DNA of 6,546 nucleotides. Source: CAYRUP01 sp964578975 (GTDB lineage: Bacteria; Pseudomonadota; Gammaproteobacteria; DSM-16500). This document shows positions 1 to 5,112 of the stretch, piece by piece. Both the position numbers and the translations under genes were made by a program. How positions within the stretch are numbered: position 1 is the first letter of the stretch; the number at the start of each line of letters is the position of its first letter. The stretch covers positions 1 through 6,546 of the forward strand of contig CAZOFA010000096.1 in NCBI GenBank assembly GCA_964578975.1. Direction: 5' to 3'. Under the pieces are notes generated by a model. The model was not told the DNA's origin, did no database searches, and was given only the letters and a program-made list of their open reading frames with translations.

Positions 1-39
1 CTGGTGTTCAGCCGTTGGCTGTCCCTATATATAAAAAAT

Positions 40-218
40 CCCCGCCCCCCTTGGGGGTGTGGTCGACGCCCAAAGCGGGGCGGGTGAGGGGTAATTCTTA
101 ATTCACCTCTCCCCCTGTGGGAGAGGTCGACGCGCAAAGCGCGGCGGGTGAGGGATGATTCTTAATTCACCTCTCCCCCTGTGGGAGAGGTCGACGCGCG
201 AAGCGCGGCGGGTGAGGG
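40..218. repeat. Three-unit tandem array of GC-rich dispersed hairpin repeats, period 64 bp
   Basis: Three 51-bp units lie at 40-90, 104-154 and 168-218, exactly 64 bp apart, separated by 13-bp AT-rich linkers of the type rtrattcttaatt. Units 2 and 3 are almost identical. Unit 1 is diverged in its left half. Each unit has two small hairpins. In units 2 and 3 the first is cctctccc/gggagagg around a 5-nt loop. The second is cgcgc/gcgcg around aaa (unit 2) or gaa (unit 3). In unit 1 the first stem has become C-run/G-run but still pairs, so pairing is conserved although the bases changed. All units share ggtcgacgc and cgggtgaggg. The unit resembles widespread REP-like intergenic repeats of proteobacteria (recollection, not searched). 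No protein-coding role is likely. Confidence 0.9.
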
Positions 219-228
219 GTGCTGGTTT

Positions 229-234
229 TATAAT
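229..234 (+). promoter_or_regulatory. Candidate -10 element (TATAAT) for the beta-barrel gene
   Basis: A perfect TATAAT lies 46 bp before the ATG at 281, which would give a leader of about 40 nt. With a 17-bp spacer the -35 hexamer would fall at 206-211 (cggcgg), inside the last repeat unit, and does not resemble TTGACA. There is no extended -10 TG either. The promoter may be weak, activator-dependent, or not real. Transcription could also enter from upstream. Confidence 0.3.
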
Positions 235-280
235 AATAGCTGCATTCGCTATTGAACAATGAAATACACTAGGAGAACAC

Positions 281-1021
281 ATGAAACTACGCATGGATGC
301 GATCAAACAATTTTTAATATTGACTTCGTTGTGCGGCATGACAAGCGCTTTCTCAGCGCTTGCCGACAGCACAACACAAGGCAAAGTTTTCTTTCAATTA
401 GGTGCATTTAACGTTTCAAACCAAGGCAAAGCACAACATATCAATATTCAAGATTTAATCGGCGATGATTTTTCCGTCACCAATAATAGCGAGCAAAATG
501 TTTTATTGGGATTAGGCTACTTTTTCAATGGACAACACTTTAATAAAGTGACGATGGAATACGGCATTGATGCGTTTTATTTTGCAGCTACGACAGTCAA
601 AGGAAACGTCACACAAGAAGAACTTTTTAACAATTTATCTTACAGCTATGAAGTGACACATTTGCCGATTTATGCAACCGCAAAAGCATTGTTTAATTTT
701 CCAAATGAACGTTATCATTTGATAATTGATTTAGGCGTCGGCCCGAACTTCATGCAAACCAAAAACTTTTCTGAAAAGTCTCTGGATGGTGGCGTCACGA
801 TTCCGGATGATGCATTCAGCAGCAACACGGATGTTGTTTTGAGCGCCATGACCGGAATCGGTATCCGAGTGGATAATGTCTTTAAGCAGGCGTCTTTAGA
901 ATGTGCTTATCACTATTTTTATCTAGGGCAGGGCGAATTGAATAAAACAGATCAAGTGATAAATGCGTTGAAGACCGGTCATGCCTATGCGCAAGCATTG
1001 AGTTGTGGTATTTTGGCTTAA
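281..1021 (+). CDS. Outer-membrane beta-barrel protein with signal peptide
   Basis: This 246-residue protein is probably exported to the outer membrane. The ATG is preceded by AGGAG at 271-275 with 5-nt spacing, which favours it over the in-frame ATG at 293. Residues 1-28 form a signal peptide: charged start, hydrophobic core FLILTSLCGM, and an ALA|D cleavage site. The mature part alternates hydrophobic and polar residues, with aromatic-rich strands such as NVLLGLGYFF, MEYGIDAFYF, HLIIDLGVG and CAYHYFYLGQG, as expected for a small barrel of roughly eight strands. The C-terminal stretch around HYFYLGQGELN recalls beta-barrel proteins annotated in Legionella (recollection). The last residue is Ala rather than the usual aromatic. 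The function is unknown: an OmpA/OmpW-like structural or porin-like role is possible, but no family-defining motif was identified. The next gene starts 33 bp downstream with no terminator between, so the two are probably co-transcribed. Confidence 0.82.
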   Translation: MKLRMDAIKQFLILTSLCGMTSAFSALADSTTQGKVFFQLGAFNVSNQGKAQHINIQDLIGDDFSVTNNSEQNVLLGLGYFFNGQHFNKVTMEYGIDAFYFAATTVKGNVTQEELFNNLSYSYEVTHLPIYATAKALFNFPNERYHLIIDLGVGPNFMQTKNFSEKSLDGGVTIPDDAFSSNTDVVLSAMTGIGIRVDNVFKQASLECAYHYFYLGQGELNKTDQVINALKTGHAYAQALSCGILA

Positions 1022-1054
1022 TTATTTCATCAATACACTTAAGGATGAGTTGTG

Positions 1055-2764
1055 ATGAAGAAAATCATAGCTATTTTTTTTGTTATTTTTTTTAATCAAA
1101 AAGTTTTTGCCGATACATTTTTTCATGTGACATCCAGTGGCCCTGCCGCTCAGATTTCTCTGACGCTTTGTTTAAATGGAAAAGGTCCGCTGTCTTGTCA
1201 AAATTATACGGCGACAGGCTCTAATTTAAGTATCACAACGACGATACCCAATCATAACTACCCGAGTGTGGGCATAAAAATTAATACGCCAGGGTATACA
1301 CCCGGCGATTGCACCATGAATAGTAGCGGTTATTGTTTGTTTTCTGCAAACAACACTACACCGGCAACGGTTATTTTGACACCATCCACGTGTCTACCCG
1401 ATGTGATTGCATTTTCTCCGGGCGCGACAGAAGTGAATAATCCAACCGGCGGATCACCGAATCCTCCGCAAACATTTACCATCACCATGACGATGTGTAA
1501 CTCACAAGGACAGCCGTTGTTCCCGAGCGCCAGTAATCCTATTCACATTAATGTGTATGGTGCACCTAATGGTGTCATCTCACCCACGAGCACGACATCG
1601 AGCACCGGTGCAGTTACGTTAACTTATAGCGGTGAGACTTTTCCCAATAATATTTTAATTAATGCCTGGATCAGTGACAGCACTAATAATGGTGCGGCGT
1701 TAGGTCAGACACAAGTGCTGAAACAAAATACGCCCACGTGTAGTTATAATCCCACGAGTTATCAAGTGCCATTAGTGGGAACATTACCGGACGCGTTGCA
1801 AATCAAGGCAGATGTCGGTCATGACACCGGTGCACCGATTAGCACGCTGAAAATTTTCACCATTGATACAGGTTCTTTAGGTGTTGTGGTTCCTGTGAGT
1901 GAACTTCCAAGTAATGCTAACGTGATTGGTCCTGGTGCCCCGGGCGTAAAATATTATGATAGTAGTGGGAATACTTATTCGGGAAATTATTATTTAGCTC
2001 CCGTGCGCGTACAAATTTCCGGTGGTGGTGTGGTGGAAACCATGCCGATTATGGTATTAGGTATTAATAAAGCGTATTGTACCGGCCCGACTACAAAATC
2101 ATGTTATTCACATCCACCCGATCCAACGCTGCATTACATGGGTGTGGGTTTTAATCGCAATAGCACGACGACGAATGATTTATTTAATTCGCCTGCTGCG
2201 AATGCTTTTCTTCATATCACAAATAATAATAATGGGACTGATATCACGCCAGGGTATTACCTCACGCCGGGTGATATAGGAACATCGACAGGTCTCACAT
2301 TAGGAATTAGTAGTATAACTAACTACAATATTGTGGATCTCACACCCAACGCAACGATACCTGGCGATTTCAATGCGCAAGGAGGTTGTTATACTTTCAC
2401 CGCATCACCGCTGCCAAATCAATTTTGTGGGACGGCTTTATTAGATGTTGGAATTGATTCCATGTTCATTGACTTGCCTTTCGCGCAAAGACCCGCCGGC
2501 ACGTTTGATAGTAATAACACTGTGCCGAATGGGATCGCGATGTCTATTTTGATGGGAGCAACGAGTTCGCCGGCGATGTCATATAGTTTTTCGGCAGTGC
2601 AAAGTAATCCGCCAAGCAATACGCCAACTCCAACGCTGGTGCAATGGATTAACACCACTGCAAGTGGACTGGTTTTTGTAAACACTGGTCGACGACCATT
2701 GTATGTTTTTGATTATCTCTATAATGGTCAGTGTGGGCAGGTGGGGTTTTATCAGTTTCCATAG
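1055..2764 (+). CDS. Secreted multidomain protein with pepsin-like aspartic peptidase fold
   Basis: The protein has 569 residues from the ATG at 1055. A GTG at 1052 would add one Met. AAGGA at 1041-1045 serves either start. Residues 1-19 are a signal peptide ending VFA|D. Residues about 20-110 form a beta-rich domain with four Cys (39, 48, 86, 94), recalling an N-terminal module of Legionella-type secreted proteins (recollection). Residues about 113-228 look like an Ig/invasin-type domain. Residues about 230-569 follow the bilobal pepsin order: DTGS at 271-274, a MGVGF turn at 362-366 like pepsin GxxGLGF, a PGYYLTPGDIG to LTLGI stretch, ALLDVG with Asp464, and a closing YVFD...CGQVGF at 550-565 like the pepsin YVVFD...VGFA end. 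Twelve Cys in all suggest disulfides and periplasmic or extracellular location. The second motif is DVG where active pepsins have DTG or DSG, so activity is uncertain. DUF3443-type proteins may be the nearest bacterial relatives. The fold call is by motif order only. The gene likely forms an operon with the upstream barrel gene. Confidence 0.85.
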   Translation: MKKIIAIFFVIFFNQKVFADTFFHVTSSGPAAQISLTLCLNGKGPLSCQNYTATGSNLSITTTIPNHNYPSVGIKINTPGYTPGDCTMNSSGYCLFSANNTTPATVILTPSTCLPDVIAFSPGATEVNNPTGGSPNPPQTFTITMTMCNSQGQPLFPSASNPIHINVYGAPNGVISPTSTTSSTGAVTLTYSGETFPNNILINAWISDSTNNGAALGQTQVLKQNTPTCSYNPTSYQVPLVGTLPDALQIKADVGHDTGAPISTLKIFTIDTGSLGVVVPVSELPSNANVIGPGAPGVKYYDSSGNTYSGNYYLAPVRVQISGGGVVETMPIMVLGINKAYCTGPTTKSCYSHPPDPTLHYMGVGFNRNSTTTNDLFNSPAANAFLHITNNNNGTDITPGYYLTPGDIGTSTGLTLGISSITNYNIVDLTPNATIPGDFNAQGGCYTFTASPLPNQFCGTALLDVGIDSMFIDLPFAQRPAGTFDSNNTVPNGIAMSILMGATSSPAMSYSFSAVQSNPPSNTPTPTLVQWINTTASGLVFVNTGRRPLYVFDYLYNGQCGQVGFYQFP

Positions 2765-2775
2765 AGAATCCCTTC

Positions 2776-2915
2776 CGTCATTGCGAGCTCGTCATTGCGA
2801 GCGCAGCGAAGCAATCCAGGTTTTGATCGGCACGAAAACCTGGATTGCTTCGCTGCGCTCGCAATGACGAAGAAGCTACGCAGCAATGACGAAGAAGAGG
2901 CGCTCGCAATGACGA
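2776..2915. repeat. Dispersed palindromic repeat: perfect 36-bp inverted repeat with partial flanking copies
   Basis: The arms 2789-2824 and 2835-2870 are perfect reverse complements over 36 bp around a 10-nt loop (gatcggcacg). The core is the cgtcattgcgag...gaagcaatcc type that is scattered through many proteobacterial genomes (recollection). A partial left-arm copy (cgtcattgcgagc) precedes it at 2776-2788. Two decayed right-arm copies follow, with gcaatgacga repeated at 2861-2870, 2883-2892 and 2906-2915. The element fills almost all of the 152-bp gap between two convergent genes, and transcribed RNA from either side would fold into a very stable hairpin, so it may act as a bidirectional transcription barrier. 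Neither side has a clean T-tract, so a classical intrinsic terminator is not shown. ORFs read from it (with AQRSNPGF and DCFAALAMT) are translation artefacts. Confidence 0.93.
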
Positions 2916-2916
2916 T

Positions 2917-4326
2917 CTATACGCGAGGCGGCTGTCCTCCTGGTGGCGCAGGCCGTTCCTGTACATTCGCATTCGGTTCCGGCGTAGTTTTCCGCGGATT
3001 TTTAAACATAACAAAAAAATCATCTCGCGCTTGACCATCAACAGGATCTCGAAAAACAAGTTGAACAGACTTTGGGAAATTTTCCCGCATAATATAATCC
3101 ACGTTACGCCCAGGTGGTCGATCAATGAATTGCGATCCAAGTTTCCCAACCCAAATTTTTAACAAACTGGCGCGATACTCATCACGAACTTTTACATCGG
3201 GAAAAGGACTGCGACTTTCTAATTGAGCAATAAACGAAATCTCTCCTTCTAATTTTTTACCCCGGATGATTTGCTCATACAAAGCGATATCAGTAAAATC
3301 TTCAGGCGCTTGTGATGCGGCAGGAGAACGACATGTGACAAAAAAGTTATCGCCTAATACCAGAGGCGCTTCTCCCTCTGATTTTTGTTCTACGACTTTT
3401 TCATCAAGGAGTCGTTGTAAATGAATGGGATTGGTTTTACTGATAAAAATAATATTCACATGTTCGTGCTGTTTTTGAAATGCGCGTAGTTTTGCCGGCA
3501 AAGTAGATAAGTCCCCTTGCATCTTATTCCAAGCATCATCAAACTCTTTTTCACTGACCTTGGTTGGGTCTAAGCCTAATATAGTAAGTATTTTTTCTCT
3601 AAAGATCTTAGGATCATCATAGAGACCTTTCTTAAATTTATCATCTTCTTCTAAAATGCTTCGCATCAATTTGTTTAAATCAGGCTTTTTTTCTTGTTTT
3701 TGTGCTAATGCAATAAATGCAGCGCCAGTTTTACTGTGATCGAGATTTAACAGTAAGCCAAGCGGTAGGATGACTGTACGACGATTTAACATAAGCTCCT
3801 CCACCATAGTTTGGTTAGCGCAAGAGTATAATCCAACTTTAGGAAAATGTTTACTCATCATAGAAAAAATCCTTTGCGTGGGCTTACGTTCGATGATGTC
3901 GAATCCTTCTTTTAAACCCCATTCTTGTACCAATTCCGCGCGACGTTCCTCTCGATTTTTTTCGACAGCATTAGGATGAAGACTTTCTAGTTGAAGAATG
4001 AGTGAAATCGTTCTTTCTGATCTTTTCACGTCTGTAATGCTCTGATAAAAATCAACATCACATTTTAATGGATCAGTCGCAGTGCATGCAGTCACAGAAT
4101 AAGCTGATGCGAAAAAATTAATACCGAGTTTAAGCGCATCTTTTATTCCTGGCATTTCAAATAGCGTTGTTAAATGAGTGTGATCACTTTTGCTGATCCA
4201 TATAATATTTAGATGTGCATTTTGATGTTTAAATACGGCTAATGTTGCGGGTAAAATAATTAACTCATCATGCTGTTCAAGATCGCAAATGAATTCTAAT
4301 GGAATGATGACGGTGCGATCTAACAT
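2917..4326 (-). CDS. Tandem-duplicated degenerate HAD-like protein (predicted pseudoenzyme)
   Basis: The protein has 469 residues, no signal peptide and no membrane segment, so it is probably cytosolic. AAGGA stands about 7 nt before the ATG. It consists of two homologous copies, residues 1-178 and 179-427. Matching blocks are TVIIPLEFICDLEQ/TVILPLGLLLNLDH (5-18/184-197), LNIIWISKSDHTHL/VNIIFISKTNPIHL (39-52/290-303), LGINFF/LGDNFF and ISLILQLES/ISFIAQLES (107-115/363-371). Copy 2 has about 70 extra helical residues (200-272) with LGLDPTKVSEKEFDDAWNKM. These blocks fit YihX-type HAD phosphatases: motif I (FDLGGVLL), a helical cap with an EFxxAWN segment, motif II (LSNTNxIH) and motif IV (FIDD). 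The nucleophile Asp is Pro9/Pro188, the motif IV acidic pair is LQ/AQ, and no motif III Lys is clear, so catalysis by the HAD mechanism seems impossible. A binding, regulatory or effector-like role is possible. The tail 446-469 is Pro-rich (7 of 24). The gene is probably co-transcribed from the thioredoxin-like gene 16 bp upstream. The family assignment is by motif recognition only. Confidence 0.85.
   Translation of the reverse strand: MLDRTVIIPLEFICDLEQHDELIILPATLAVFKHQNAHLNIIWISKSDHTHLTTLFEMPGIKDALKLGINFFASAYSVTACTATDPLKCDVDFYQSITDVKRSERTISLILQLESLHPNAVEKNREERRAELVQEWGLKEGFDIIERKPTQRIFSMMSKHFPKVGLYSCANQTMVEELMLNRRTVILPLGLLLNLDHSKTGAAFIALAQKQEKKPDLNKLMRSILEEDDKFKKGLYDDPKIFREKILTILGLDPTKVSEKEFDDAWNKMQGDLSTLPAKLRAFQKQHEHVNIIFISKTNPIHLQRLLDEKVVEQKSEGEAPLVLGDNFFVTCRSPAASQAPEDFTDIALYEQIIRGKKLEGEISFIAQLESRSPFPDVKVRDEYRASLLKIWVGKLGSQFIDRPPGRNVDYIMRENFPKSVQLVFRDPVDGQARDDFFVMFKNPRKTTPEPNANVQERPAPPGGQPPRV
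3796..3802 (-). promoter_or_regulatory. Internal Shine-Dalgarno at the duplication junction of the HAD-like gene
   Basis: On the minus strand GGAGGAG is followed by CTT and then an in-frame ATG (3792-3790) encoding Met179. This is exactly where the second domain copy begins (MLNRRTVIL against MLDRTVII at the true N-terminus). Purine-rich sequence here also encodes Val-Glu-Glu-Leu, so it may be a coincidence of coding. It could instead be a relic or a functional start giving a 291-residue product of copy 2 alone. Confidence 0.45.
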
Positions 4327-4342
4327 ATTAAAATCCTTTTAA

Positions 4343-4897
4343 CTATTTCCATTTAATATTGCAACCAATGCTGGGGTTTTGCTCTGGATTAATCGGTTTT
4401 CCCATCAATAGTGCATCCAATGCATGAGACAAATCATTTCCGGTCACAGCAATTCCATTTCCCGGTGTCGAATCATCAAAACGGCCACGATAAACGCAGG
4501 CGAGGGCGTGATCAAATACATACAAATCCGGAGTGCAAGCGGCTTGATACGCTTTTGCAATGGCTTGGCTTTCATCAAACAAATAAGGAAATGTATAACC
4601 ATATTTTTCTGCTTCTTTGCGCATATTTTCTGGGTTGTCTTGCGGGTAATTTTTAACATCATTTGCATTAATGGCGATAAAACTCACGCCTTTTCCTTGA
4701 TATTTTTTTACCACTTCAACAAGTTTGGTTTGAATATTTTTGACGTAAGGACAATGATTGCAAATAAACATGACGACAGTTGCTTTATCGGATTTCATTT
4801 GGGTGAGTGAAACCATTTTTTGTGTGCGTGTGTCGATTAAATTAAATTCGGGTGCGAGAGTGCCGAGGGGTAACATGGTTGATGGCGTGAGTGCCAT
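4343..4897 (-). CDS. Thioredoxin-family (redoxin, AhpC/TSA-like) protein with CNHC motif
   Basis: The 184-residue protein has a thioredoxin fold. The ATG at 4897 is chosen because AGGAG stands 5 nt upstream. The frame stays open to 5047, but those extra 50 residues are partly translated palindromic repeat. Visible features are the N-terminal redoxin segment GTLAPEFNLID (12-22), strand VVMFICNHCPYV with the CxxC pair Cys46/Cys49, AINANDV (75-81), the cis-Pro region CTPDLYVFD (121-129), GRFDDSTPGN (138-147) and the conserved tail PSIGCNIKWK with Cys179. This pattern is typical of a widespread family annotated as thioredoxin family protein, 180-200 residues long. There is no signal peptide, so it is likely a cytosolic thiol-disulfide or peroxide-related protein with unknown substrate. 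It is first in a two-gene operon with the HAD-like gene and is probably transcribed from the promoter at 5019-5047. Confidence 0.93.
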   Translation of the reverse strand: MALTPSTMLPLGTLAPEFNLIDTRTQKMVSLTQMKSDKATVVMFICNHCPYVKNIQTKLVEVVKKYQGKGVSFIAINANDVKNYPQDNPENMRKEAEKYGYTFPYLFDESQAIAKAYQAACTPDLYVFDHALACVYRGRFDDSTPGNGIAVTGNDLSHALDALLMGKPINPEQNPSIGCNIKWK

Positions 4898-4920
4898 ATA
4901 ATCTCCTATTTTAGTTTTGT

Positions 4921-4980
4921 GCCATCCCCGCATTCGTGTCATACCCGCCGGCCCGGGGATGACACGAACGCGGGAATGAC
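4921..4980. repeat. Imperfect palindromic repeat in the leader of the thioredoxin-like gene
   Basis: Arms 4921-4946 and 4955-4980 pair at 22 of 26 positions around an 8-nt loop (gccggccc). The wording (ccccgcattcgtgtcat on one arm, atgacacgaacgcggg on the other) is a second class of dispersed repeat, different from the ones at 40-218 and 2776-2915. Translating it on the minus strand gives the RVRVIPGPAGMTRM string common in artefactual proteins. It lies between the predicted transcription start (about 5012) and the start codon at 4897, with its base about 13 nt from the Shine-Dalgarno sequence, so it would form a strong hairpin in the mRNA leader. Confidence 0.9.
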
Positions 4981-5018
4981 AGCAGACAAAAAATCTTGTT
5001 TTGTTAAAAGAATCAGGT

Positions 5019-5047
5019 ATTCTATTCCAACTTATTTCAGTGATCAA
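5019..5047 (-). promoter_or_regulatory. Predicted sigma70 promoter for the thioredoxin-like/HAD-like operon
   Basis: On the minus strand TTGATC (5047-5042) and TAGAAT (5024-5019) are separated by exactly 17 bp. Each has four or five matches to the consensus. Transcription would begin near 5012, giving a leader of about 115 nt that contains the palindrome at 4921-4980. Location in the divergent intergenic region upstream of an operon start supports the call. Confidence 0.6.
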
Positions 5048-5060
5048 ATAACGATTATTA

Positions 5061-5088
5061 TTGTCACTGTCTCCGATTGATCTGGAAT
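5061..5088 (+). promoter_or_regulatory. Candidate promoter for the FadL-like gene
   Basis: TTGTCA (5061-5066, five of six consensus matches) is followed after 16 bp by TGGAAT (5083-5088, four of six). The start would be near 5095, leaving a very short leader before GGAG at 5101-5104. An alternative TATTAT at 5056-5061 has only a poor -35. The two divergent promoters would lie within about 70 bp of each other. Confidence 0.35.
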
Positions 5089-5112
5089 AAAAATAATTAT
5101 GGAGAATTCATC

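Noticed and set aside
1..39. Possible tail of an upstream gene and small hairpin cagcc/ggctg at 9-21
   Set aside because: Two frames are open from the left edge and run into the repeat, but about 30 codons give no recognisable protein. The hairpin is only 5 bp with no T-tract.
40..218. CRISPR array
   Set aside because: The repeated part is longer than the 13-bp linkers, the linkers are similar to one another, and no cas gene is present.
103..384. 93-codon minus-strand open frame over the upstream repeat and the start of the barrel gene
   Set aside because: It translates the hairpin repeat units and antisense of a well-supported gene. It has no ribosome-binding site of its own.
2419..2685. 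88-codon minus-strand open frame within the pepsin-like gene
   Set aside because: Antisense shadow of a strongly supported coding region without a ribosome-binding site.
2795..3034. 79-codon plus-strand open frame
   Set aside because: A repeat-translation artefact starting inside the 36-bp arm and running antisense into the HAD-like gene.
2778..3149. 123-codon minus-strand open frame
   Set aside because: Half is translated dispersed repeat (AQRSNPGF, DCFAALAMT) and half is an out-of-frame shadow of the HAD-like gene.
4411..4810. Overlapping plus- and minus-strand open frames inside the thioredoxin-like gene
   Set aside because: Shadows in other frames of a recognisable conserved protein.
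4898..5047. 50-residue N-terminal extension of the thioredoxin-like protein
   Set aside because: It is mainly translated palindrome (RVRVIPGPAG). The ATG at 4897 has a well-placed AGGAG and starts the family-typical N-terminus.
5077..5112. TTG start 12 codons upstream in the FadL-like frame
   Set aside because: It has no Shine-Dalgarno. The ATG at 5113 has GGAG at 8 nt and gives a proper signal peptide.
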